Source: Bog-756 sp963753905
GTDB lineage: Bacteria > Actinomycetota > Acidimicrobiia > Acidimicrobiales > RAAP-2
Direction: 5' to 3'
Assembly (NCBI GenBank): GCA_963753905.1
Contig: CAVWDZ010000001.1
Span: forward strand, 1,736,001-1,800,000
Length of the DNA: 64,000 nt
The first letter of the stretch is position 1; each line of letters starts with the position of its first letter. The translations under genes were made by a program, and so were the position numbers. Positions 52,925-61,594 of the stretch are shown piece by piece. Below the pieces are notes generated by a model, which searched no databases, was not told where the DNA came from, and saw nothing but the letters and a program-made list of their open reading frames with translations.

Positions 52925-54064
52925 TTACAACTTGGCGGTACCGTCGCTGGGCGGAGAAACCGGCGCCGACTGCGAAATGCAGGAGCTTGAAGAACCGGAG
53001 GCAGAGACCGGGCTGGCCGGCACAGTGGCCACCACGGTGCCACCCCCGTCGATCCCGACCACCGTCGCCCCGGCGGTGGCCGAGGCACCCGGGGCAGCAA
53101 GCACGACGATGCCTTCGGTCGGAGTCGAGGCATCGAGCGCCACACCGTTCGATACGAGGCGGACGGTGTCCACTCCGGTGCCCACCCAGACCGCCACCCA
53201 GGCGACCGGCGAGCCCTCGATGCCGCCGAATGTGCCCGTACCGAGGACGGTCACGCCCTCGGGCGCCGAAGGTGAGCCCGTCGGCAGGGACACCTGACCA
53301 TCCCCTACTGCCCGGTCGTTCGAGAGCTCGAGGACAAGCTGGCTACAAGAGCTGGCCGGAGGGGACGGAGCGGGTGCAGGAGGAACCGTGCTGCTGGGAA
53401 CCGTCGCCGGAGGAACAGTGTTCGGGGGAAGCACCGGGGGGACGCTGGCCGGAGTCACCGTCGGGCTCGACGTTGCAGGGCCAACCGAACCCGTGCCACC
53501 CGAAGCCGACCCACCGCCGGAATCGACCCCACTCCTGGCGATCGGTGCCCCGTCCGGTTGGGCGCAGAGGGCCCCGGTCGGGCAGGGGGGAGTCCCGCCA
53601 CCGGTCACCGGCGTGCAGGATGCAACCGGGGCGCAACCACTCACACCGGCCTGGCCCGTGTCGTAGGCCCGGATGGTGATCCCAGATGCCGTGGTCCGGG
53701 AGAACAGGAATCTGTACGTCGTCGGTTGAACGACGATGGATGGACCGGCCCCGGGCGCGAGAGCCGCTCCAGCCGTTCCGTGCAGGGCCGTCGACGGCGC
53801 GGCCGCACCCCGGGTGGGTGAGGTCCCGGTCGCCGGCGAGGCTGCGGGTCCGCCACCCTCGAGGGCGATACCGGCGAACAGACCAGCTCCTCCGACCAAC
53901 AGCGCCAGACCCACCGCTCCGGTCGTTCGTAGTCGGCGACCAGTGGAGCGTCGGGTCGATCGCCCGACCAGGGCAGCGAGATCGGGTGTCGCTGTGACAC
54001 GGGCCGCCCGATGGGCGAAGCGGGTACGCAGGCTCTCCTCGATGGGATCGATGGGATCGGTCAT
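52925..54064 (-). CDS. membrane-anchored proline-rich protein, probable partner of the ECF sigma factor
   Basis: A 379-residue protein with a cytoplasmic N terminus of about 45 residues (MTDPIDPIEESLRTRFAHRA), one transmembrane helix (TGAVGLALLVGGAGLFAGIA) and a large extracytoplasmic part. That part has a Thr/Pro/Val-rich stalk (about 190-250) and a C-terminal beta-rich domain containing LVLELSNDRAVGDGQVS. Its ATG overlaps the stop of the sigma-factor gene (ATGA 54061-54064). The layout is that of a transmembrane anti-sigma factor, although no zinc-finger (HxxxCxxC) motif is present. The function is inferred from context. Confidence 0.7.
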   Translation of the reverse strand: MTDPIDPIEESLRTRFAHRAARVTATPDLAALVGRSTRRSTGRRLRTTGAVGLALLVGGAGLFAGIALEGGGPAASPATGTSPTRGAAAPSTALHGTAGAALAPGAGPSIVVQPTTYRFLFSRTTASGITIRAYDTGQAGVSGCAPVASCTPVTGGGTPPCPTGALCAQPDGAPIARSGVDSGGGSASGGTGSVGPATSSPTVTPASVPPVLPPNTVPPATVPSSTVPPAPAPSPPASSCSQLVLELSNDRAVGDGQVSLPTGSPSAPEGVTVLGTGTFGGIEGSPVAWVAVWVGTGVDTVRLVSNGVALDASTPTEGIVVLAAPGASATAGATVVGIDGGGTVVATVPASPVSASGSSSSCISQSAPVSPPSDGTAKL

Positions 54065-54678
54065 GGTTCGATCACTCTCCGCAGGTCGGCCAGGGCTCGA
54101 TGGATGAGCGACCGCACGGTGGCGGGGCGGCATCGAAGAGCTCGGGCGATATCGGCGTCGGGCAGGTCGCCGTAATACCGGAGCACGACGGCAGCGCGCT
54201 GACGGCCCGGGAGCTTGGCCAGGGCGTCGTCGAGCTCGTCCGCTCCGAGCTCCGAGTCCACGGTGACGGGGACCGGGAGGGAACGGGTGCGCAGGGCGCG
54301 TCGGTGGTGGGAAGCGCAAGCATGTACCACGCTCCGGCGGACATAGGGCAGCGGCTCGCGCACCCTCGTCCAGTGGCGGTGCAAGCCCACGAAACAGTCC
54401 TGCACCAGATCAGGTGCGTCGGAGGAGTTGCTCAACAACGCGGCCAGGCGGACAAGCTCCGGGAAGTGCTCGATGTAGAACTCGGCGAATTCGGGCCGTT
54501 CCGGTTCCGGGCCGTCTGCCACCTCATCCGGACTTCGAGAGTCGCAGCCGCAGCCTCCCGAACCCGGCTGCCCGCCCACCTCTGCTGTCATGCCCGTCTT
54601 CTCACTCGGGCCGCAGTCGCTCTCGACCGGTCCCAGGCCGGGGGCTCTGTCGACGATGGTTTCGAGTGTCCTCATCAC
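54061..54678 (-). CDS. ECF RNA polymerase sigma factor (SigE-type)
   Basis: A 205-residue sigma-70 family factor with only regions 2 and 4. Region 2 is EFYIEHFPELVRLAALL with DAPDLVQDCFVGLHRHW; region 4 is LDDALAKLPGRQRAAVVLRY with DLPDADIARALRCRPATVRS. A low-complexity N-terminal extension of about 60 residues (GGQPGSGGCGCDSRS) precedes region 2, so the true start may be later than 54678. It is coupled by ATGA overlap to the membrane protein gene downstream, which is likely to hold it inactive until an envelope signal arrives. Confidence 0.88.
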   Translation of the reverse strand: MMRTLETIVDRAPGLGPVESDCGPSEKTGMTAEVGGQPGSGGCGCDSRSPDEVADGPEPERPEFAEFYIEHFPELVRLAALLSNSSDAPDLVQDCFVGLHRHWTRVREPLPYVRRSVVHACASHHRRALRTRSLPVPVTVDSELGADELDDALAKLPGRQRAAVVLRYYGDLPDADIARALRCRPATVRSLIHRALADLRRVIEP

Positions 54679-55017
54679 TTGTTACGACGCCCGAGGAAGC
54701 CAGGACGTTGCGCGATTTCTCGGTGATTGTGTGTGATCGGCTCGGTAGGATTTGTGGATTCTCGAGCACGGCTTCACAATTCCGGTGGAACTCGCAGGTC
54801 AGTGATCCCATGCAGCAGCCCGCTGGTCCGTAGGAGCGGCCGAGGTCCGTCGGTTGCGAACCAGGACAACCACGTCGAGCAAGCGTGGCAACCGGCCAGG
54901 CAAGAATCCCATAGTGGTTGCTTCGGCATGTGCGGCGCTCGGGATGAGGGGAGATCGCTGTCAAGAGCACTGCCATCCCGAACGCTTCTTCGAGCAGGCC
55001 GTTACGGAGACGCCCTC
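54679..55017. other. intergenic stretch upstream of the sigma-factor gene
   Basis: About 340 bp without a recognisable gene; open frames here match nothing I know. It should hold the sigma-factor promoter near 54690-54760 on the minus strand. The right end runs into a dispersed repeat. Confidence 0.4.
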
Positions 55018-55130
55018 GCCAACCCGTGGAGACTCCCCCGCAATGACGAACGCCGGCCCGAGGGCCGGCGGTTTCGCGTGGATAGAGTTGTCGACGATCT
55101 TCCTCGGAGCGCGGAGCGTCTGGGCGCCGA
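55018..55130 (+). repeat. dispersed repeat, copy C, with terminator-like hairpin
   Basis: The segments 55018-55039 and 55040-55085 closely match 22549-22570 and 22706-22754 respectively, and weaker similarity continues to about 55130 (GAGCGCGGAGCG). Copy C lacks the roughly 135 bp that separate these segments near 22.6 kb. The hairpin CGCCGGCCC-GA-GGGCCGGCG at 55051-55069 corresponds to the terminator of copy B. No gene product is evident. Confidence 0.65.
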
Positions 55131-55219
55131 ACACCTCACCCGGGTGCTTCGATCTGGAAGGTTCGCCTGAGGAGGAGTGACGGTCACGACGACCCGTGGC
55201 TCTCTCGTTCAGGTCGCGC

Positions 55220-56380
55220 TCATATCCTCTCGATGATGGTCCCTGTGGCGAGAGCGCCGCCACAGCACATGGAGATAAGAGCGACCTGCTTGTCACTGCG
55301 CTCGAGCTCATGGAGCGCAGTGGTGATGAGTCGTGCACCCGTCGATCCGACGGGGTGCCCGAGGGCGATGGCGCCGCCGTTGACGTTGACCTTGTCCCAG
55401 TCGGCGCCGTGGACCTTGCCCCACGACATGACGACCGAAGCCAACGCCTCGTTGACCTCGAAGATGTCGATGTCGGCCATGGTCATTCCCGCCTTGCGGA
55501 GCACGTCGGTGGTGGCAGCGATCGGACCGTCGAGGAGGAGATAGGGATCGGAACCGACCAAGGTCTGGGCCACGATGCGCGCCCGGGGACGCAGACCGCT
55601 CTCGGCCGCTCTCGTCTGGGACATCCACAGCACGGCTGCTGCACCGTCGGAGATCTGGGAGCAATTGCCGGCTGTGTGCATCCCATCGGGAAGCACCGGT
55701 GTGAGACCGGCCAGGCCTTCATGGGTGGTCTCCCGAACACCTTGGTCCCTGGTGATGAGCGTCCGCTCCCCGGCGGGGCCGTCGGCCCCGACGACCGGGG
55801 CCTCGAGGGGGATGATCTCCCGGTCGAACCGGCCCTGGGCTACGGCCAGCCCAGCCTTCCGCTGGGACTCGAATCCCAGCCAGTCGACGTCTTTTCGGGT
55901 GATGCCATACTTCTGCGCGATTCGCTCACCGGCGCCGAACTGATCGGGCATGTCCCATGGAAACTCCGGGGGCGTCATTGCCCCCGGACCGTTGAAGACA
56001 TTGGCACCGAGCCGGACCCGGCTCATGGCCTCGACGCCGCACGCGATGCCGACATCGATGGCACCGGCTCCGATGAGGTTGGCTACGAAGTGGTTCGCCT
56101 GTTGGGCCGAACCGCACTGGCAATCGATCGTGGTGGCGGCCGTTGCATACGGAAGGCCCTGACTCAGCCAAGCGGTCCGGGTCACGTTTGAAGCCTGCTC
56201 GCCAGCCTGGGTCACACACCCTCCGACGACCTGCTCCACGTCTCCGGGGTCGACGCCGGCTCGCTTGACCAGTTCCACCTGAGCATTACCCAGCAATTCT
56301 GCGGCGTGGAAACCGGCCATGCAGCCGTTGCGCTTCCCGATCGGGGTGCGCACTGCCTCGATGATCACTGGTTGGGCCAT
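55220..56380 (-). CDS. acetyl-CoA acetyltransferase / thiolase family protein
   Basis: A 386-residue thiolase that cleaves or forms 3-ketoacyl-CoA. The nucleophilic Cys lies in EQVVGGCVTQAGEQASN (about Cys90), the His in VNVNGGAIALGHPVGSTGA and the second Cys in ISMCCGGALATG. It resembles actinobacterial thiolases of steroid or fatty-acid degradation, but no other beta-oxidation gene is adjacent. The ATG at 56380 follows GAGGAGAGC. It lies downstream of the arsR-like gene on the same strand with a 126-bp gap containing CATTGATT, a half of the palindrome upstream of arsR, so it may be in the same regulon. Confidence 0.9.
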   Translation of the reverse strand: MAQPVIIEAVRTPIGKRNGCMAGFHAAELLGNAQVELVKRAGVDPGDVEQVVGGCVTQAGEQASNVTRTAWLSQGLPYATAATTIDCQCGSAQQANHFVANLIGAGAIDVGIACGVEAMSRVRLGANVFNGPGAMTPPEFPWDMPDQFGAGERIAQKYGITRKDVDWLGFESQRKAGLAVAQGRFDREIIPLEAPVVGADGPAGERTLITRDQGVRETTHEGLAGLTPVLPDGMHTAGNCSQISDGAAAVLWMSQTRAAESGLRPRARIVAQTLVGSDPYLLLDGPIAATTDVLRKAGMTMADIDIFEVNEALASVVMSWGKVHGADWDKVNVNGGAIALGHPVGSTGARLITTALHELERSDKQVALISMCCGGALATGTIIERI

Positions 56381-56506
56381 GGTTGCTCTCCTCTGAGGTG
56401 TCGGTCTAGTGGTCGTTCACTGATGTTCATTGATTGGGAAAGGCTCGAAAGGATCAACCGGTGAACCGCCGCCAGCCGTCCCCCTGACGCTCCGGTGGCG
56501 GTGCCA

Positions 56507-56857
56507 TCAGGCTGACGGCTCCAGGCCCGTGCCGGAGGCCTGCATCTGCTCGAGAAGCTCCTGGGTTTCGGTCAACGATGCAGTGATGATCCGCTTCGCC
56601 ACTTCCAGAAGCTCGAAGAGCAGCGGCTCGGTCACCGAGTAGTAGACGTTCGCCCCCACCTTCCGGACCTGGACGAGGTTGGCCCGGCGCATGATGCCGA
56701 GCTGTTGGGACAGATGCGATGCTTCGATGCCCACTTCGGGAATGAGCTCGCTGACCGGTCGCTCACCGTCCCGTAGGACCTCCAAGATTCGGATCCGCGC
56801 CGGGTGTCCGAGGGTCTTGAAGAACTCCGCCTTCACTTGGTAGATCGGGGTACTCAT
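56507..56857 (-). CDS. ArsR-family transcriptional regulator (Rv0081-like)
   Basis: A 116-residue winged-helix repressor: EFFKTLGHPARIRILEVLRD, then SELIPEVGIEASHLSQQLGI as recognition helix region and NLVQVRKVGANVYYSVTEP as wing. No metal-binding Cys pair is present. In M. tuberculosis the ArsR regulator Rv0081 heads the hyc-like cluster Rv0082-Rv0087 and belongs to the DosR hypoxia response; here the equivalent lies at the far end of the same cluster. The ATG at 56857 was chosen; 56878 is also possible. It is likely autoregulated through the palindrome at 56959. Confidence 0.85.
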   Translation of the reverse strand: MSTPIYQVKAEFFKTLGHPARIRILEVLRDGERPVSELIPEVGIEASHLSQQLGIMRRANLVQVRKVGANVYYSVTEPLLFELLEVAKRIITASLTETQELLEQMQASGTGLEPSA

Positions 56858-56958
56858 CGGTGTCGCATCTCCTGGCATCGTCACGGCCTCACGGTTCCCG
56901 AAGTCGGGGCCGTGAGCTCGAATGGTGCCGGTCGCCCGGCTCGATCCCTTCAAGCTTA

Positions 56959-56968
56959 ATCAATTGAT
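56959..56968. promoter_or_regulatory. ATCAATTGAT palindrome, candidate ArsR operator
   Basis: A perfect 10-bp AT-rich palindrome in the 132-bp gap between hyfG and arsR, about 100 bp before the arsR start, embedded in the AT-rich CTTAATCAATTGATGAAT. It stands out against the GC-rich background as a promoter/operator. Confidence 0.45.
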
Positions 56969-56989
56969 GAATCTGGCAATTCACCACCG

Positions 56990-58522
56990 TCAAAGATCGT
57001 TCCCGGCATAGGAGAGGTTGAAGCTCTTGTTGGCCAGTGGGAAGTCAGGGACGATCGCGTCGGTCAGGCACGCCGGGAGAGCCGGCCAGTTGAGGAAGGA
57101 CGGATCGACCACCTTGACCCGGACCAGCCGATCTTCTCCGCCGAGCTCCACCCGATGCACCACTGCTCCCCGCCAGCCCTCGGCGATACCCACCCCTCCG
57201 GCGGATGGTCGTGATCCTCCGCCGTCCGGAAGCCGGGACACCACGTCAAGGGGACCGCCGTAGGCGATGAGGCGAGAGAGGAGCGAGAGAGATGCCCGGA
57301 CCTCGTGCACCCGGATGGAGTAGCGAGCCAGCACGTCCCCGTCCGGTTCCACCGCTGGCGAAAACTCAGCCCCCAGGTCGAAGACCGGATGGGCGGTCCG
57401 CGCATCGAAGGACAGTCCGGACGCCCGGCCGACGACGCCCACGACCCCGAGCTCTCGGGCGTGGGCCTCGTCGAGGATCGCTGTCCCCGTGAACCGGTCC
57501 ATGACGAGGGCGCTCGACATGATCAGCTCGACCAGCTCCTCGAACCGCTCACCGATCTCGCCCAGCTCGCCCTCGGAGGGGAGGTCGAGGACGCGGGCGC
57601 CTCCCGGAACGACACCACCCCGCAGGAAGCGGTGGCCGGTCACGGCTCGGTTGAGGCGCAAGAGCTGCTCTCGAAGAGTGAGCGCCCAGGCCTGGGCGAG
57701 CCCGAACCCGACGTCGTTGCACAGGGCACCGATGTCGGCAACGTGGTTGTAGAGGCGTTCGAGCTCCAACAGCGCACTTCGCAGGAGTTGCGCGTCCTCC
57801 GGCACCTGCGTCTGGCGCGCGTCCTCCACGGCCAGGCAGTAGGCCAGCCCGTGCCCGACCGCGGTGTCCCCGGAGATCCGTTCCGCGATCTCGAGGCCGG
57901 CGGCGACGTCCTTTCCCTCGCACAGCCGTTCGATGCCCTTGTGGACGAACCAGAGCCGGGCCTTCATGCGGAGGATGGTCTCCCCCACCACCCAGAAACG
58001 AAAATGCCCGGGCTCGATGAGTCCGGCGTGCACCGGTCCGACGGGGATCTCGTATACACCGGTGCCCTCGACCGGTACGAACGGGAACGATCCGGCGTCG
58101 ACGACCATCTGGGGGACGTCGCCCGATCCGTTCCGCATCGGATGCCAGCCCCCGGGCCAGTGCTGATGGAGCACGAGGCGCCGGGGTTGGGGATGACCGA
58201 CGGGCTCGATACCGAACAGGTCGGACAGCTCGCGCTCGAACCGGGAGGCAGGAAACGAGAGCCCGGCCAGGGAGGGCACCTGTGGCCGCGACCGGTCGAC
58301 GGGGACATGGAGCTCGACACGGCTGTCGGGCGGGCCGCCGGTGAAGAGGTAGACGGCGCGCATCGACACGCCGTCGTCGTGTCCGGAGACCAGCGCGAGT
58401 CGCATCCCGTGGGCGAACAGGGATGCAGCTGCGTCCTTCAGGCCGCCACCGTGCACGGTGGCGGCGACCCGGTGATGACCAACGGGGCGAGCGGCGTCGA
58501 GCAGCGTGGCGGGAAGGCTCAT
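56990..58522 (-). CDS. HyfG/HycE-like large subunit lacking NiFe-site cysteines
   Basis: A 510-residue fusion of a NuoC-like N-terminal region (about 1-150, with ASRFERELSDLFGIEPVGHP) and a NuoD/hydrogenase-large-subunit-like remainder. In true group 4 NiFe hydrogenases the metal is held by two CxxC motifs. Here the N-terminal one is AERISGDTAVGHGLAY (Ser and Thr replace the two Cys) and the C-terminal one is VVDPSFLNWPALP in place of DPCxxC. It cannot bind Ni-Fe in the usual way and may instead handle a quinone-like or other substrate, as NuoD does. It corresponds to Rv0087. Its start overlaps the hyfF stop (ATGA). Confidence 0.85.
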   Translation of the reverse strand: MSLPATLLDAARPVGHHRVAATVHGGGLKDAAASLFAHGMRLALVSGHDDGVSMRAVYLFTGGPPDSRVELHVPVDRSRPQVPSLAGLSFPASRFERELSDLFGIEPVGHPQPRRLVLHQHWPGGWHPMRNGSGDVPQMVVDAGSFPFVPVEGTGVYEIPVGPVHAGLIEPGHFRFWVVGETILRMKARLWFVHKGIERLCEGKDVAAGLEIAERISGDTAVGHGLAYCLAVEDARQTQVPEDAQLLRSALLELERLYNHVADIGALCNDVGFGLAQAWALTLREQLLRLNRAVTGHRFLRGGVVPGGARVLDLPSEGELGEIGERFEELVELIMSSALVMDRFTGTAILDEAHARELGVVGVVGRASGLSFDARTAHPVFDLGAEFSPAVEPDGDVLARYSIRVHEVRASLSLLSRLIAYGGPLDVVSRLPDGGGSRPSAGGVGIAEGWRGAVVHRVELGGEDRLVRVKVVDPSFLNWPALPACLTDAIVPDFPLANKSFNLSYAGNDL

Positions 58523-59979
58523 GTGGCCACCACATGGGCTGCCGCCTCGAGCAACCCCGACAGCGGCCAGGCGAACACGCCGATGAAACCACAGACCGCC
58601 AACCCGCCCACCAGCGGCGCGGCCACCCAGCCGGGCGGGGGCGCCCGGACGACCGCTGTCCCCGAAGGGCCGAGGAGCATGTGGCGGGCATGACCGACGA
58701 CGGCGACGAAGATCACCACCATGGCGATGATCGCCGCCACCGCAGCCCAGCCCAACCCCACGTCGAACTCAGCTCGGGCCATGAGCAGCTCGCTGCTGAA
58801 CAGGCTGAAGGGCGGGAGCCCGAGCAGGGCCACCAGCCCGATGCCGAACACCCCACCGAGCGCAGGGCGCCGGGCGAGCAGGGCCCGGACCCCGTCGATC
58901 TGGCTGGTGCCCTCCGCCGCCATGATCTCGCCGGAGGTCAGGAACAAGACGCTCTTGGCCAAGCCGTGGCCGAGGATGTGGAGCAACACAGCCGCGATGG
59001 CGAGGGGGATGCCCGCCGCGGCGCCGAGAGCGATGAGCCCCATGTGCTCGATGCTGTGGTAGGCGAGCATCCGCTTGTAGTCGCGTTGGGTGAGCAGGAG
59101 CGATGCGGCCACGGCCAACGACAGGAGGGCGACGACGACGAGCAACCCTCTTGCGAACCCGGGACCCACGGCCAGGTCCACCACCGCCTTGAACCGCAGG
59201 ATGGCGTAGAAGGCCACGGTGAGGAGCACGCCGGACATGAGGGCGGAGATGGGTGCTGGAGCCTGGCTGTGGGCGTCGGGCAGCCAGCTGTGCATCGGGG
59301 CGAGACCCACCTTGGTTCCGTACCCGAGGACCAGCAGGGCGAAGGCGAACCGCATCACCGACGGGTCGAGGTGTCGGGCGTGGGCCATGAGTGACGTCCA
59401 GTCGAGGGCGTCGGCCGAGTGGCCGCCGGCGTGCAACGCGGCCAGGTAGATGAACACCGTGCCCAGAAATGCCAAGGCGATGCCCACCGAGCAGATCACG
59501 ATGTACTTCCACGAGGCCTCCAGTGCTCCCTTGGTCCGGCGGTGGCCGACCAGGAAGGTGGTGACGATGGTGGTGGCTTCGACGGACACCCACAGCACCC
59601 CGACGTTGGCGGCCAGGACGGCGAGCAGCATGGCGGCCACGAACGCCTGGACGAGCACGCCGTATGTGGTGACTCGCCGCTGTGTGCTCTGACCGTTGGC
59701 CAGCTCGAGGGCGACGGTGCGGATCCCGATCCACGAGGCCAACAGGGAGATCGCCCCGATGACCACGACCATGAACGCGCTCAGGGCGTCGGCCCGCAGC
59801 ACTCCTTGTGCCCCGGTCAGCGGACCGGTTCGGACCACCCGCACGGCCGTCCAGATACCGACGCCCAGCGCGGCACCGTTGGCGCCGACCCCGGCCCACC
59901 CGAGTGCCGGCCGCCCTCTGCCCGCGGCGATCACCGCTCCGCCGAGGAGGGGGAGGACGAGGAGGCAGATGAGGACCAT
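58519..59979 (-). CDS. HyfF/NuoN-like proton-translocating subunit
   Basis: A 486-residue membrane protein of the complex I antiporter family with about 14 helices. Key segments are VLWVSVEATTIVTTFLVG, GTKVGLAPMHSWLPDAHSQA, PISALMSGVLLTVAFYA and LLTQRDYKRMLAYHSIEHMG, with the Glu and Lys residues that carry protons. It corresponds to HycQ (Rv0086). It overlaps the neighbouring genes by 1 and 4 bp, so the complex is produced from one transcript. Confidence 0.9.
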   Translation of the reverse strand: MVLICLLVLPLLGGAVIAAGRGRPALGWAGVGANGAALGVGIWTAVRVVRTGPLTGAQGVLRADALSAFMVVVIGAISLLASWIGIRTVALELANGQSTQRRVTTYGVLVQAFVAAMLLAVLAANVGVLWVSVEATTIVTTFLVGHRRTKGALEASWKYIVICSVGIALAFLGTVFIYLAALHAGGHSADALDWTSLMAHARHLDPSVMRFAFALLVLGYGTKVGLAPMHSWLPDAHSQAPAPISALMSGVLLTVAFYAILRFKAVVDLAVGPGFARGLLVVVALLSLAVAASLLLTQRDYKRMLAYHSIEHMGLIALGAAAGIPLAIAAVLLHILGHGLAKSVLFLTSGEIMAAEGTSQIDGVRALLARRPALGGVFGIGLVALLGLPPFSLFSSELLMARAEFDVGLGWAAVAAIIAMVVIFVAVVGHARHMLLGPSGTAVVRAPPPGWVAAPLVGGLAVCGFIGVFAWPLSGLLEAAAHVVAT

Positions 59980-60635
59980 CAGTCGTGCAGCTCGGTGAGC
60001 TCGTCGAGGTCGAGGTCACCGAATTCGGAGCGCAGGCGCTGAGCCAACACCATGAGGACGACCACCCCCAACAGCACGTCGAGGGAGACGCCCATCTCGA
60101 TGAGGAAAGGAACGCCAGCGGTGCACAGGAAGGCCACCATGGCGATCCCGTTGTCGATCATGAGCAGCCCGACCATCTGGAAGATGGGCCGACGCCTGGC
60201 GACCAGGACGAAATAACCGAGGAGCGCGGTGGCCACACCCACCGGGACCAGCGCACCGGTGGTGCTCCCCACGAAGTGCGCCACGCCCCGGGAGGCGACG
60301 AATGCCAGGACGATCAGAATGGCGGAGGCAACCAGGGAGGCAGGGACGTTGACCAGCGGCCTGGTCTCGCGGGTGAGGGCCCCGCCGCCGGCCCGCTCCA
60401 GCAGGATGGGGATGGCGATGCCTTTCACCGCCAGGACGACGGCCGCGGTGGCGATCAAGCCGGGGTCGCTCAGGTGGACGCCGAGCACCAGGACGACGAG
60501 GCCGAGAGCCCCGCCCTGGAGGGCGATGACTCGGATGACCGATCGGACCGAGCTCAGCCACACCACGGTGACCGCGCAGACCAGCACCGCGCCGACCGCC
60601 AGCGTGAGGGTCGAGGTGAACGGCGACCCGCTCAT
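59979..60635 (-). CDS. HyfE-like membrane subunit
   Basis: A 218-residue membrane protein with about six or seven helices, related to HyfE and, in its C-terminal half, to NuoK (VGLLMIDNGIAMVAFLCTAG). An acidic C-terminal tail (GDLDLDELTELHD) ends the protein. It corresponds to HycP (Rv0085). It overlaps hyfF by one base and hyfC by four. It probably lines the membrane interface that couples redox chemistry to ion movement. Confidence 0.87.
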   Translation of the reverse strand: MSGSPFTSTLTLAVGAVLVCAVTVVWLSSVRSVIRVIALQGGALGLVVLVLGVHLSDPGLIATAAVVLAVKGIAIPILLERAGGGALTRETRPLVNVPASLVASAILIVLAFVASRGVAHFVGSTTGALVPVGVATALLGYFVLVARRRPIFQMVGLLMIDNGIAMVAFLCTAGVPFLIEMGVSLDVLLGVVVLMVLAQRLRSEFGDLDLDELTELHD

Positions 60636-61594
60636 GCCACCACCAGAGCCGACAGGACGGCCAGCACCGAGAGGACGAAGGCCCCGGCCAACAGCTCGGG
60701 CACCCGGAAGAGGCGGAGCTTGGCCACTGTCACCTCGAAGACGGCGAGTCCAACCCCGAGGGCTGCGACCTTGGCCACGGTCGTCGCCAGTCCCACCACG
60801 AGATGGGTGGGACCCGGTGCCGTGGCGATGCCCCAGGGGACGAAGAGATCGGCGAACAACGCCATCAGTACGGCCAGACGCATCGACTCACCCAGCTTGA
60901 GAAGGGCCAGATCCGTCCCCGAGTACTCGAGCACCATGGCCTCGTGGATCATGGTGAGCTCGAGATGGGTGCTCGGATTGTCGACCGGGAGGCGACCGCT
61001 CTCGGCCACGATCACGATCACGAAGGCCACCAGGGCCAACAGGCGCTCCGGAGTGGCCAGCCACAAGGGATGGGCGAGCGAGCTGGTGACGATGGCGGGC
61101 AGGTTGGAGGAGCGGGCGGGCACCGACAGGGCCAGAATGGCGACGAGCAGCGCCGGTTCGGACAGGGCTCCGATGGTCATGGCCCGGCTGGCCCCCATCC
61201 CCCCGAAGGCGGTCCCCGAATCGAGGGCCCCGAGCGCGAGGGCGACCGATCCGAGCAACAAGAGGAAGACGACAGCGAAGAGGTCGGCAGACCACCCATA
61301 GACGGGACCGGTGGCGAGCAGAGGAGCGATGGCGGCCACAACCACGGTGCTGCCGACCAACACCAATGGGGCCAGGGGGAAGATCCAGCTCGTCTCCTCG
61401 GACGTGGTCCGCTCCCGGCGTGCCAGCTTCCTGAGGTCGAGCAGGGGTTGGCGAACCGGGGGGCCGGCCCGGCCTTCCAGGCGGCAGCGCACCGTGCGCA
61501 TCAACCCGACCAACAACGGACCCCCGACCAGCACCCCCACCACCTGGAGCAGCGAGACCGCCGCCATCGACGTGGTCGGCCAGGTCGTCCTCAT
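60632..61594 (-). CDS. HyfC/HycD-like (NuoH-like) membrane subunit
   Basis: A 320-residue membrane protein with about eight helices, matching HycD/NuoH. Features are LMRTVRCRLEGRAGPPVRQP with LLDLRKLARRE, and ESGRLPVDNPSTHLELTM followed by EAMVLEYSGTDLALLKLGE, the conserved acidic quinone/proton pathway. The ATG at 61594 (MRTTWPTTSM) overlaps the hyfB stop by ATGA; the longer open frame to 61690 is not conserved. It corresponds to Rv0084. Confidence 0.9.
   Translation of the reverse strand: MRTTWPTTSMAAVSLLQVVGVLVGGPLLVGLMRTVRCRLEGRAGPPVRQPLLDLRKLARRERTTSEETSWIFPLAPLVLVGSTVVVAAIAPLLATGPVYGWSADLFAVVFLLLLGSVALALGALDSGTAFGGMGASRAMTIGALSEPALLVAILALSVPARSSNLPAIVTSSLAHPLWLATPERLLALVAFVIVIVAESGRLPVDNPSTHLELTMIHEAMVLEYSGTDLALLKLGESMRLAVLMALFADLFVPWGIATAPGPTHLVVGLATTVAKVAALGVGLAVFEVTVAKLRLFRVPELLAGAFVLSVLAVLSALVVA

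Noticed and set aside
56990..58522. Calling the locus a group 4 NiFe hydrogenase or formate hydrogenlyase
   Set aside because: All four NiFe-ligand cysteines are absent and no formate dehydrogenase or hyp maturation gene is visible in the window.
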